Shown: one piece after another, positions 25,800 through 33,443 of the stretch | Layout of the letters: every line of letters starts with the position of its first letter | How positions within the stretch are numbered: position 1 is the first letter of the stretch | Made by a program: the position numbers and the translations under genes | Source of the DNA: Microcaldota archaeon | GTDB taxonomy: Archaea > Micrarchaeota > Micrarchaeia > Micrarchaeales > Micrarchaeaceae | Direction of reading: 5' to 3' | NCBI GenBank assembly: GCA_021827995.1 | Contig: JAKATK010000012.1 | Coordinates: forward strand, 1 to 45,098 | DNA length: 45,098 nt | The notes under the pieces: model-generated | What the model saw: the letters and a program-made list of their open reading frames with translations, nothing else | Databases searched by the model: none | Told to the model about the DNA's origin: nothing

Positions 25800-26531
25800 A
25801 TGGCTTCCAAGGCTAACAAACCAGCGCTTTTGATAGATGGCAAGAGGCGTGACGGCAGGGGCTTCGGTGATTTGAGGCCGCTCAATATAGAGGCGGGCAT
25901 ACTGAAGAACGCGGACGGCTCCGCATATGTGGAGTGGGGGAACAACAAGGTGCTGGCCGCGGTCTACGGCCCGAGGGAGGTGCAGCCCAGGCACACCGCT
26001 GACCCGTTGCGCGCTGTCATAAAGTGCAGATACGCGATGGCGCCTTTCTCGTCCATTGGCGAGCACGGCAGGACCGGGCCCAACAGGCGCGCCATAGAGA
26101 TATCCAAGGTGACCAGGGAGGTCTTCGAGAACGTAGTCATGCTGAGCGAGTTCCCGAACAGCCAGATAAACATATTCATAGAGATACTGCAGAGCGATGG
26201 TGGGACCAGGGCCGCAGGCATAACGGCTGCGTCGGTAGCGCTCGCGGATTCCGGTCTGTACATACGGGACATGGTATACAGCGTCAGTGTCGGCAAGATC
26301 GATGGCAAACTCGCGCTGGATCTGGACATGATCGAGGACAACTATTCCGAGGCCGACATGCCGGTCGCTATCGCGCCCAGGAACAACGAGATCCTGCTGC
26401 TGCAGATGGACGGCAACTACAGCAGGGAGGAAATCGACAGGGCGATCGACATGGTGCTGGAAGCCGGCAAGACGATAAGCGCAAAGCAGCGCGAGGCCCT
26501 CAGGAGCAGCTACTCCGGGGCAAGTAGGTGA
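25800..26531 (+). CDS. rrp41: exosome catalytic subunit Rrp41
   Basis: 243 residues, RNase PH fold. It has GKRRDGRGF, the RNA/phosphate-binding QPRHTADPLRA segment (62-72) and the acidic active-site stretch LDLDMIEDNYSEADMP (173-188). It degrades RNA from the 3' end using phosphate, as a hexamer with Rrp42. It begins 4 bases after rrp4 and ends 4 bases before rrp42. Confidence 0.96.
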   Translation: MASKANKPALLIDGKRRDGRGFGDLRPLNIEAGILKNADGSAYVEWGNNKVLAAVYGPREVQPRHTADPLRAVIKCRYAMAPFSSIGEHGRTGPNRRAIEISKVTREVFENVVMLSEFPNSQINIFIEILQSDGGTRAAGITAASVALADSGLYIRDMVYSVSVGKIDGKLALDLDMIEDNYSEADMPVAIAPRNNEILLLQMDGNYSREEIDRAIDMVLEAGKTISAKQREALRSSYSGASR

Positions 26532-26535
26532 TTGT

Positions 26536-27330
26536 ATGGAGGCAATCGACGTCATAAAGAGCAGCTACATAAGGGAGCTGCTGGCAAAGGGTGTGAGGGA
26601 GGGCTCGCGCGGCATGATGGACTTCAGGAACATCGAGGTCAAGGCCGGAGTGATACCGCATGCGGAGGGCTCTGCGCAGGTAGACCTGGGCGCCACGAAG
26701 GTGCTTGCCGGAGTGAAGGCAGTGCTCGGGGAGCCGATGGCAGACACGCCGGACCAGGGCACTCTCAGCATGTCTGCGGAGCTTCTGCCGCTCGCATCCG
26801 CGGAGTACGAGATGGGGCCGCCAAGCCCGGAGGCCATAGAGCTGGCAAGGGTGGTCGACAGGGGCATACGCGCCGGAGAGTGCGTAGACCTCCAGAGCCT
26901 GCTGCTCGAAGAGGGCAAGGCCTGGAGCATCTTCACCGACATATACGTGCTCAACTACGATGGCAACCTATTCGACGCGAGCGAGCTGGCGGCCATGACC
27001 GCGCTTGCAAGCGCACGGCTCCCGAAGTACGAGGACGGGAAGGTGGTGCCGGAGGAGCACGTGCAGGACCTTAAGATGAACAACATAGTCACGTCATCCA
27101 CCTTCGTCAAGATAGGCAGCCACGTGCTCCTTGACATGAACGGGCACGAAGAGATGGCGGCCGATGCCAGGCTGACCGTGGCTACCGATGGCAAGCTGGT
27201 GAGGGCCATGCAGAAGGGCCTGCGCGGAAGCCTTAAGATTGATGAGGTCGATTCTATGGTGGAAACTGCGCTCGGTAAGCACGAAGGGCTGAAGGGCCTG
27301 ATAGAGCGCGCATCCGGGAGGTCGTTCTGA
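26536..27330 (+). CDS. rrp42: exosome subunit Rrp42
   Basis: 264 residues, RNase PH fold, non-catalytic partner of Rrp41. Signature stretches: IKSSYIRELLAKGVREGSRG, the ALGATKVLAGVKA-type region, and YVLNYDGNLFDASELAAMTA. The acidic catalytic set is absent, as expected (DMNGHEEMAADARLTV instead). Its last base overlaps the first base of the eL43 gene (TGATG). Confidence 0.95.
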   Translation: MEAIDVIKSSYIRELLAKGVREGSRGMMDFRNIEVKAGVIPHAEGSAQVDLGATKVLAGVKAVLGEPMADTPDQGTLSMSAELLPLASAEYEMGPPSPEAIELARVVDRGIRAGECVDLQSLLLEEGKAWSIFTDIYVLNYDGNLFDASELAAMTALASARLPKYEDGKVVPEEHVQDLKMNNIVTSSTFVKIGSHVLLDMNGHEEMAADARLTVATDGKLVRAMQKGLRGSLKIDEVDSMVETALGKHEGLKGLIERASGRSF

Positions 27331-27569
27331 TGGCGAACCAGAGTATCAGGTACGGTGCCAGCATAAGGAAGAGGGTAATAGCGGTCGGCGAGCAGAAGCG
27401 CGCGAGGTACAAGTGCGAGACGTGCGGCAGGGTAACTGTCAGGCGCGTCAGCACCAGCATATGGAAGTGCAGCCACTGCGGCGTGACATACGCTGGAGGC
27501 GCCTACACGCTCACCACGACTGCGGGCGAGGCCGCGAAGAGGATCATCGGCGGCATGTCCAGCGGGTAG
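27330..27569 (+). CDS. rpl37ae: large-subunit ribosomal protein eL43 (L37Ae)
   Basis: 79 residues, with the zinc ribbon C29, C32, C47 and C50 (CETCGRV ... WKCSHCG) and the typical C-terminal GGAYTLTTTAGEAAKR. It overlaps the rrp42 stop, as in other archaeal exosome clusters. Confidence 0.95.
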   Translation: MANQSIRYGASIRKRVIAVGEQKRARYKCETCGRVTVRRVSTSIWKCSHCGVTYAGGAYTLTTTAGEAAKRIIGGMSSG

Positions 27570-27573
27570 CTGC

Positions 27574-27933
27574 ATGGTCAAGGTGAGCTTCGAGCCAGTG
27601 AAGGAGCTCGTTATACACGAGGTTCTCGAGGTCGACTACGAGGACCTCATGCGGGAGCGCATAACCCCTACTGGCAGCGCACCGCTCTACTGGTGCAATG
27701 GAGTGCTGTTCACTTTCGCGTCGATGCCGTTCACAGACAACGTTATAAAGGACTACCTCGAAGGCAGGATACACTGGGCCGAGGTGCACTACACCAGGAT
27801 GAAGCAGTACTCGCCGGTGCTTACCTTAGAGGACGAGCACTACAGCGGAGCGCAGAAGGTCAGGGCGATCGATACGAGCAGATCAGCGCTGCACAGGGAT
27901 TTCATCAAGTGGCTCGATTCTACTAGCAGGTGA
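27574..27933 (+). CDS. uncharacterised protein between eL43 and rpo12
   Basis: 119 residues that I do not recognise. It starts KVSFEPVKELVIHEVLEVDY and has a conserved-looking core APLYWCNGVLFTFASMPFTD. A basic/aromatic C-terminus ends in SALHRDFIKWLD. It has no signal peptide or membrane helix and a single Cys. It sits 4 bases after eL43 and 4 bases before rpo12 in the superoperon, so a role in translation, RNA decay or transcription is plausible by context only. Codon use looks like its neighbours. Confidence 0.75.
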   Translation: MVKVSFEPVKELVIHEVLEVDYEDLMRERITPTGSAPLYWCNGVLFTFASMPFTDNVIKDYLEGRIHWAEVHYTRMKQYSPVLTLEDEHYSGAQKVRAIDTSRSALHRDFIKWLDSTSR

Positions 27934-27937
27934 TTTG

Positions 27938-28069
27938 ATGGCTTACGTGTGCGTACAGTGCGGAAAGAAGATAAAGCAGTTGGAGAACTTCGTCAGGTGC
28001 CCGTACTGCGGCGGCAGGATCCTTGTGAAAGGCAGGCCGAACATTGCCAGGGAGTACCAGACCGACTAG
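27938..28069 (+). CDS. rpoP: RNA polymerase subunit Rpo12 (RpoP)
   Basis: 43 residues. The zinc ribbon C5, C8, C21, C24 (VCVQCGKK ... RCPYCGGRI) is followed by LVKGRP, the archaeal Rpo12 signature. It bridges Rpo3 and Rpo10 in the polymerase. It is the last gene of the superoperon, where rpoP often follows eL43. Its stop overlaps the stop of the facing PRC-barrel gene by four bases. Confidence 0.93.
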   Translation: MAYVCVQCGKKIKQLENFVRCPYCGGRILVKGRPNIAREYQTD

Positions 28070-28305
28070 GCGCCGCTTATTATTATCGACTCGGAAACGT
28101 TCCTGACCCTGGAATACTTGACAGTGTTCTTGGTCAGGAGCGAGGCAGTGTTCTGGCTCCTTATCAGCGAGTCCACCTTGGTCAGGAGCAGGCTGCTCAC
28201 CGAGCCGCTCTCGAAGTCGAGTATTATGTCCTCGACGGTGCCGACCAGCTTGCCGGTCGTGGTTATTATCCGCTTCCCATACAGGTCCGATAGCATCAAG
28301 GGCAT
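28066..28305 (-). CDS. PRC-barrel domain protein
   Basis: 79 residues from ATG 28305 (MPLMLSDLYGKRI), preceded by GGTG about 8 bases upstream; a TTG at 28320 is an alternative. The LYGKRIITTTGKLVGTVEDIILDFESG stretch is typical of small stand-alone archaeal PRC-barrels, some of which act in cell division (CdpB-like) or RNA metabolism. It is third in the histone/zinc-ribbon/PRC gene run with only 11 bases to its neighbour. Confidence 0.82.
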   Translation of the reverse strand: MPLMLSDLYGKRIITTTGKLVGTVEDIILDFESGSVSSLLLTKVDSLIRSQNTASLLTKNTVKYSRVRNVSESIIISGA

Positions 28306-28316
28306 TGCAACACCAG

Positions 28317-28859
28317 TCAACAGATGCTGAGAATCTTTTTCGATGCGAATATTCTTATTATGTAGCCCTTGAGCTCGGCCATGAACTTGTCCCTGGAACC
28401 ATCAAGCTCGCGCAACTCGTCCTGGGTGAACATCTCCCTGTTGTTAGTCACCAGGTAATCGAGGTACTCGTCGGTCAGCAGGTAGCTCTTGGTACCGCAG
28501 GCAGCGCATGCGTATATCGGCATGACCGGAAGCATCTCCGAACTCGAGCGCTCCTCTGCATACCTGCGCAGGCCGGTCTCGCCGCACTTCGGGCAGTTCT
28601 TGTTGAGCTTAACCTCCTCGAATTCCGCATGCATAACGCTGTCAGGGGCGAGCTCTGCTATGAAGGCATCCGATGCCCGGCGTACCTCCGCGGGTTCGGC
28701 GCGGAGGAGCCTCTGCCTGAGTATGTGGCCGTCGGCGTTGAACGTGGTTTCGAGGATGCCGTTGCCTGCAGGCTCCCACATGCGCGTCTCGCTCCTGCCG
28801 CCGACGTCGTAGTCTATGCGCACCCTGCCGCTCTTGCTCTCCGATACAAGTATCCGCAA
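28317..28859 (-). CDS. uncharacterised zinc-ribbon protein
   Basis: 180 residues, TTG start immediately after the histone gene stop (TGATTG). A beta-rich N-terminal region (about 1-80) is followed by a split zinc ribbon: CPKCGETG and CAACGTKSY, with about 25 residues between the pairs. The C-terminus is helical and charged. The YLLTDEYLDYLVTNN stretch does not recall a family to me. TFIIS/RPB9-like ribbons and ZPR1-like proteins share the Cys spacing only loosely. Coupling to a histone suggests a DNA- or transcription-linked role, by context only. Confidence 0.65.
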   Translation of the reverse strand: MRILVSESKSGRVRIDYDVGGRSETRMWEPAGNGILETTFNADGHILRQRLLRAEPAEVRRASDAFIAELAPDSVMHAEFEEVKLNKNCPKCGETGLRRYAEERSSSEMLPVMPIYACAACGTKSYLLTDEYLDYLVTNNREMFTQDELRELDGSRDKFMAELKGYIIRIFASKKILSIC

Positions 28860-29096
28860 TCAATCGCCGAACTTGAGCCTGTACGCCTCGATGTCCTCCT
28901 CGAGTATGGTGTGCCTGTTCTTTTCCTTCGCCCTCCCGACGGCGTACTTGGCTATCCGCTGCGCTTTCTCGTCGAGTAGCTTCGACAGGGCCTCGGCTGC
29001 GTCGTCGCTTATCTTGACGCCGAAGTTCTCGTGCACGATTTTCTTTATCGCGTCCTTGGCTATCCTGCCCATCCGATCAGCACTCAAGATCCTCAT
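28860..29096 (-). CDS. archaeal histone-fold protein
   Basis: 78 residues from ATG 29096; GTG 29099 or ATG 29072 are alternatives. The histone fold is evident: MGRIAKDAIKK, KISDDAAEALSKLLDEKAQR, AVGRAKEKNRHTILEEDIEA, matching helices 1-3 and the loop-2 RHT of HMf-type histones. Helix 1 is followed by an extra IVHENFGV turn, giving a longer helix1-helix2 linker than HMf. It may be a nucleosomal histone or an NF-YB/HAP3-like variant. The TATA candidate is TTTTAATGTT near 29146-29155. Confidence 0.85.
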   Translation of the reverse strand: MRILSADRMGRIAKDAIKKIVHENFGVKISDDAAEALSKLLDEKAQRIAKYAVGRAKEKNRHTILEEDIEAYRLKFGD

Positions 29097-29201
29097 CACA
29101 GCAATGCTCAGAGTACAGGATCATCACGGTTAGCTTATGCTGGGGAAACATTAAAAGGTTTGACCCTGGCGCCATCACGGTGTACGCATCATGGCGCAAC
29201 G

Positions 29202-29720
29202 TCATGTGGGTGCGCCGCGCGACGGGACCATGTTGGGCGGCGGCGCGATGATGGCAAGGAAGTACAGCGGGTTGAGGCGGCTCACCGAAATGAGAGCCGG
29301 AGCGAAACTGTACGGTGTGACACCGGGCGGCGGCGCGGATATGGTGCCGTTCAGCAGTGTGGTCACCGCAGAAGACGATGCCGGCATATATACGGACGTC
29401 AGGGATCCGCTGATCAGACCGGTACTTGTATCGATGGTGAAGTTGTATATCGTGTCCGTGGCGTTGGAAAAGCACACTGAGAGCGCCTCGTGGCCAGAAA
29501 CGGTGTTGTATACGCCGGTAGCGAGGGTGCACGGCTTGCCGTCGAACGTTGCCGCGGAACTGCCAGAGCTAGTGAAGTTAGGCGAGTACGATGCGCCTAG
29601 GAGCGCGCCGGACAGCGACGCGATAGACTCGTTTACTGCAGAAGAATTGAACGGCATCGCGAAGCAAGCCTCTACGCTGTAGTTCTTGGCGCTCGGGCTG
29701 CACGCCGTGTAAGAGCCCAT
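29202..29720 (-). CDS. exported-type domain downstream of an in-frame stop
   Basis: 172 residues from ATG 29720. It has seven N-glycosylation sequons (NYS, NSS, NES, NFT, NAT, NFT, NGT), several Cys and a Ser/Thr-rich make-up, but no signal peptide. It is in the same frame as the 886-residue surface protein upstream and separated from it by a single TAA at 29742-29744. It is therefore likely the original C-terminal domain of that protein, now cut off or reached by readthrough. A free-standing secreted protein lacking a signal seems less likely. The domain is not recognised. Confidence 0.55.
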   Translation of the reverse strand: MGSYTACSPSAKNYSVEACFAMPFNSSAVNESIASLSGALLGASYSPNFTSSGSSAATFDGKPCTLATGVYNTVSGHEALSVCFSNATDTIYNFTIDTSTGLISGSLTSVYMPASSSAVTTLLNGTISAPPPGVTPYSFAPALISVSRLNPLYFLAIIAPPPNMVPSRGAPT

Positions 29721-29741
29721 GATAACATGTGTGGCCGCCCA

Positions 29742-32402
29742 TTAGCAGCTATAGACAGAGCCGCTTGTGCACCCTACGTATGCGCCGTTGCACGTGTACT
29801 CAGCGTAGCAGTCGAAACCAAAGAAGCAAAGGTACGAATTGCAGTCGTTGTAGTATGAATAGTACCCGATGGTAGTCGTGGAGGTTGAAGTCGAGGTGGA
29901 GGTTGAGGTGGACGTTGAAGTGGAGGTGGAGTAGCAGTATGTACCGACGAAGCCGCACTGCCAGCTAGACGAGTACGGGCAGGACCACCACGGGCAGCTG
30001 CCGCCGCCACCGTAGTTGCAGGCGTTGCAACTGTAGTAGTACGTGGACGTGCTCGATGTCGAAGTTGTTGTAGATGTGGAAGTGGAGGTGGAGTAGCAGT
30101 AGGTACCGACGAAGAAGCACTGGTAGGTGGACGAGTACGGGCAGTACGACGGGCAGCTGCCGCCGCCACCGTAGTTGCACGAGTTGCAACTGTAGTAGTA
30201 CGTGGACGTGGTAGTAGTCGTTGATGTGGTTGTGGTAGTGGAGGTGGTCGGGGCTCCGGCACCGCTGCAGTCAACATTGCTGCCGAACGGGTTCCATGAC
30301 TCCATTGTGAACCAGTTGCACGATACCTGGTTGGAAACACCACCGGCTATGTTGGCGTTGCTCGTCTGCAGGTACGCTGTGGCCGTCAAGCCGGAGACGC
30401 CCGGAGGCAACTGCAGAGTATCTGTGCACACATACGCGCCGCTGTTGCCTGCGTTGCACTGGAAGTAGCCGCTGCCGCTGGTCATGCCGCTGAGGGTGTA
30501 ACCTACGTACACATCAACGCCGTCGGTGCCTATTGGGGCACCAGACACAGTAGCGGTAAGGCTAACGTCGCAATCGCCGCTGGCCAACCAGCAACTTGAG
30601 AACGTCTGATCATTCAGGACGGCGCCCACCAGCGAGACACTCCAGCTGATTATCGTAGTAGTCGAGGTGGTAGTTGTTGTGGTGGATGTAGTTGTACTAG
30701 TTGTTGAAGTGGTGGTCGAGGTCGTGGTAGTGGTTGTGGACGTGAAGTAGGCCGTAGCGTACATGGTGGATGGATAGTCGCTGCATCCTATTGTGTATGG
30801 ATTGGATGTAGTAGTACCGTATGAACAACCAGAACCATAATTTATAAACCAGTGGGAGAAGCGCCAGCTTGGATTAGAGTTTGAGGCGGATACGCTTATC
30901 CACTCGCCATAGCACACTGCCCCGTCGAGAGTGGATGACGTGCTACCACTATAGCCACACGCTGTGTTGTATGATGCGGTACCGGCACCGCTTGGGTTTA
31001 CGCTCAACACGAGGATTGGTTGTGGCGAAACTATCGTGGTGGTTGAAATCGTTGTGGTTGAGGTCGACGTACTACTAACGTAAGCTGTTGCTGAAGCCGA
31101 AGCGACGCCGCCGTTGTTGAATGTTCCAACGAACCGTATTGTATACGTGCCAGTCGATGAAGGCGTAAACGTGTACGAGTACTGACCGTAGTCCTGAGCA
31201 GGGCCATTGCCAACCTGCCAGTTCACGTTTGTAACGAAACATGAGCCGGTGTCAGATGCGTACCCCTGGAACGTATGGCTCTGGCCAGTAAGCATATCCA
31301 CGGTAGTTGGCTGGTATATCCCTACCTGATTCGACTGTGGGCATATTTGAGTAACTACGGTGGTTGAGGTCGTCGAGGTTGTTGACGTAGTGCTCGTGGT
31401 CAGTGAGGTCGTAGTTGTGGTAGATACGCAGTCGTTGGCCGTACCGGAACTGCAACTGCAGAAAGTGCTGCCGCATGAAGGGCTGGGGCTTGTTCCTGTG
31501 CACACCCACGTCCCCTGGGAGTTGCTGCATGACACTGAGTTTTGTGGTATGGTGGTCGTTGACGTAGTTGTCGTAGTTGTGGTCGTGGGCAGGGTCGTAG
31601 TGGTCGATACGCAACTGCCGCTCACGAGCGTGCCTGACGAGCATGGGCACGTATTTGACGGGGTACTCGTGCCACAGGATGGCGACGTACCCTCGCAGCG
31701 CCACTGGTACGGGGCGCTGCTGCACGAGACCTCGCCCACAGGTAGTAGCGTGGTTGTAGATGTGGTGGTCGTCGTGGTTGTGGATGGCGGGCTGATACCG
31801 GAGATTGTCGATGTGACTGTGTTCTGGTAAGCGCCGCCGCCGACAGAGACGAGCGTCATCGTAGCGATCTTCTCGAAGGCCGTCGGCTGCTGGCACGGCA
31901 GCGATGTGCAGTAGCCCATCCAGACGTAGCCGGCGAAGTTAGTGCCGACAGGGGTGCCCGGAGGTATGTCACCGGCGAGGAAGCGCGAGAAAGTAACGTT
32001 TGATATCTGGCCTGGTATCAGCACATGGTCTGGCCCGGAGCCTATCTGGAAGGCGTTGTAGTCGAGAACCTGCCCTGTGAAGTTGATTGGTATGCCGCTG
32101 GCATTGAGGGCCTCGGCCTGCGATGCGACGAAGACCCAGTTGCCGTAGTAGTCATGACCGGTGTTCTGGCCGAGGTCGAACGTGATCGTGTTCGTTCCGT
32201 ACACAGGGTTCCTGCACGTGAACCCTGGTATCGGTATGCAGGTGCTTGCACCGAAACCGTGGTTGAAGATGCCGAGGGCCCAGAGAGCCGCGAGTATTAT
32301 GGCCACTATCATGATGGCCCAGCCGTAGGTCATGAAGAATTCTGTTACAGACTGGGCGCGCGGCCTGCGCCTGCCATCCGGCCTTGACGCTCTACAGCCC
32401 AT
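29742..32402 (-). CDS. large class III signal, Thr-rich surface protein
   Basis: 886 residues. A basic start and class III signal (QSVTEFFMTYGWAIMIVAII) lead to the family N-terminal domain (to about 210). Thr/Ser stalks (TTTTSTTT) then alternate with small Cys modules (APYQWRCEGTSPSCGTST; GTSPSPSCGSTFCSCSSG), an Ig/PKD-like segment, and an InlB-B-like repeat region with SVNPSGAGTASYN. The C-terminus has two near-identical seven-Cys repeats (YYYSCNSCNYGGGGSCP type) and a final Cys-rich tail. It looks like a stalked, heavily O-glycosylated adhesin. N-terminal 700 bases match 35002-37020. An in-frame TAA separates it from 29202-29720. A TATA-like ATAAAAATATG lies near 32445-32456. Confidence 0.82.
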   Translation of the reverse strand: MGCRASRPDGRRRPRAQSVTEFFMTYGWAIMIVAIILAALWALGIFNHGFGASTCIPIPGFTCRNPVYGTNTITFDLGQNTGHDYYGNWVFVASQAEALNASGIPINFTGQVLDYNAFQIGSGPDHVLIPGQISNVTFSRFLAGDIPPGTPVGTNFAGYVWMGYCTSLPCQQPTAFEKIATMTLVSVGGGAYQNTVTSTISGISPPSTTTTTTTSTTTLLPVGEVSCSSAPYQWRCEGTSPSCGTSTPSNTCPCSSGTLVSGSCVSTTTTLPTTTTTTTTSTTTIPQNSVSCSNSQGTWVCTGTSPSPSCGSTFCSCSSGTANDCVSTTTTTSLTTSTTSTTSTTSTTVVTQICPQSNQVGIYQPTTVDMLTGQSHTFQGYASDTGSCFVTNVNWQVGNGPAQDYGQYSYTFTPSSTGTYTIRFVGTFNNGGVASASATAYVSSTSTSTTTISTTTIVSPQPILVLSVNPSGAGTASYNTACGYSGSTSSTLDGAVCYGEWISVSASNSNPSWRFSHWFINYGSGCSYGTTTSNPYTIGCSDYPSTMYATAYFTSTTTTTTSTTTSTTSTTTSTTTTTTSTTTIISWSVSLVGAVLNDQTFSSCWLASGDCDVSLTATVSGAPIGTDGVDVYVGYTLSGMTSGSGYFQCNAGNSGAYVCTDTLQLPPGVSGLTATAYLQTSNANIAGGVSNQVSCNWFTMESWNPFGSNVDCSGAGAPTTSTTTTTSTTTTTSTYYYSCNSCNYGGGGSCPSYCPYSSTYQCFFVGTYCYSTSTSTSTTTSTSSTSTYYYSCNACNYGGGGSCPWWSCPYSSSWQCGFVGTYCYSTSTSTSTSTSTSTSTSTTTIGYYSYYNDCNSYLCFFGFDCYAEYTCNGAYVGCTSGSVYSC
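29932..30212 (-). repeat. tandem 120-base repeat coding for seven-Cys modules
   Basis: Copies at about 29932-30055 and 30092-30212 share most bases, including a GCAGCTGCCGCCGCCACCG core, and code for YYYSCN-x-CNYGGGGSCP modules ending CYSTSTST. They are separated by Ser/Thr codons. This suggests module duplication inside the gene. Confidence 0.75.
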
Positions 32403-32408
32403 GCTACT
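31701..32408 (-). repeat. N-terminal cassette, copy 1 of a 0.7 kb repeat
   Basis: By direct comparison I found no mismatch between this stretch and 36319-37026 (constant offset 4618). It covers the start, signal, N-terminal domain and first Thr stalk of the surface protein. Outside it, mismatches appear at once (31700, 31699, 31694; 32409). Confidence 0.85.
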
Positions 32409-32680
32409 GCCCCTTTCTCAACCCAATAATACTATGTGCGCTCATATTTTTATTCTAGTAGGTTTGCACTGCGAGCTGTAGCTACTCAGTTGGAGTTCCC
32501 GCGACTAACAGTACGTTTGCGTTATTTGTGCCGCTGCCAGGAAGCGAGATTGTACGCCAGTTCTAGTACGGAGCTGGTCCTGCTCTCTATGGCCTCCTTA
32601 GCTCGACGGCGCTGTGCAGAATCGAATATGCGATGCGTATCGCAAATGATAACGCATCTGATGCAGGGCTGAGCACGGGA

Positions 32681-33442
32681 TTAGAGCACCTCCCGCCTAG
32701 AGTAAAACCAGATTGCGCTGGCCAGAGATAGAGCTGTATATCCCACCATTATCTCTATCGCCTCCGATAGGTACGGCGTGTAAGGGAAGATGCCGTTCGG
32801 GACAAAATGCGTCGGATAAGGCGTCGAAGTGACCGCACCTATCGACATGCCCGCGTAAGGAAGGAAGAACCATGGCTCTATGCCATAAAAGTGCTCCAAG
32901 ACCAGTAAGAATAAAACCGCCATTACGCTTATTAGTATGCCGGTTGTCAGCGCGGCGCCCTCACCAGCCACGATACTTATGAATGCTATGAAGGCTATGA
33001 ATGAGAGCATATAGAGCACCGCGACCGCGAAAGACGCTAGCATGCCCGGCATGGTGGCACCGTAAAAATAGTTGCTGCCTACAGCCGCACTGACGAAGAG
33101 TATGGTCAACGGCACAATCGCCAAAATGGCGCTGGCAGAGAACCTGGCCATGAATGCCACCCATCTTTTGACCGGCTGCGCCAATACGATAAGCCCTGCG
33201 GGATAATAGAAGTCCCGCGTACCCATGTCGCCGCACATCAGCGTGGCTATCACGCCTACCAGGATTGGAAGGATAAGAGCGTAACTCGAGAAAAAACTAG
33301 ACGCTGGTATGAGGTTGCTAGATGCCGAGTAGATCATCATGCCTGTGACGAGCGCGACAAGCACTGAAACCGAAATAGCGGCAGCGCGCATTAACTTGAG
33401 CTGATTCTTGAAGAGCGCCATGAACGCGCTGAATCCGGGCAC
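32681..33442 (-). CDS. ABC-2 type exporter, permease subunit (second system)
   Basis: 253 residues with six predicted helices. It starts GTG 33442 (ATG 33421 alternative), five bases after a G-rich ribosome-site-like run and one base past the ATPase stop. The GYTALSLASAIWFYSRREVL end and MCGDMGTRDFYYPAGLIVLAQPV region are typical of ABC-2 permeases. It pairs with the ATPase upstream. Its place between surface-protein genes raises the possibility of exporting or modifying surface material, but nothing in the sequence shows the substrate. The 278 bases after it (32403-32680) contain only the promoter of the surface protein. Confidence 0.85.
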   Translation of the reverse strand: MPGFSAFMALFKNQLKLMRAAAISVSVLVALVTGMMIYSASSNLIPASSFFSSYALILPILVGVIATLMCGDMGTRDFYYPAGLIVLAQPVKRWVAFMARFSASAILAIVPLTILFVSAAVGSNYFYGATMPGMLASFAVAVLYMLSFIAFIAFISIVAGEGAALTTGILISVMAVLFLLVLEHFYGIEPWFFLPYAGMSIGAVTSTPYPTHFVPNGIFPYTPYLSEAIEIMVGYTALSLASAIWFYSRREVL

Positions 33443-33443
33443 G

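Noticed and set aside
25716-26555. A minus-strand frame opposite rrp41
   Set aside because: Shadow of rrp41; rich in Tyr/Val/His from antisense of conserved codons.
29191-29682. A plus-strand 163-codon frame opposite the sequon-rich frame
   Set aside because: The minus-strand reading has seven sequons and continues a surface protein in frame, which is the better explanation.
30660-30750. Repeated GTGGTAGTTGTTG-type units considered as a CRISPR-like array
   Set aside because: The repeats are codon runs for Thr and Ser in the stalk, with no regular spacers and no cas genes.
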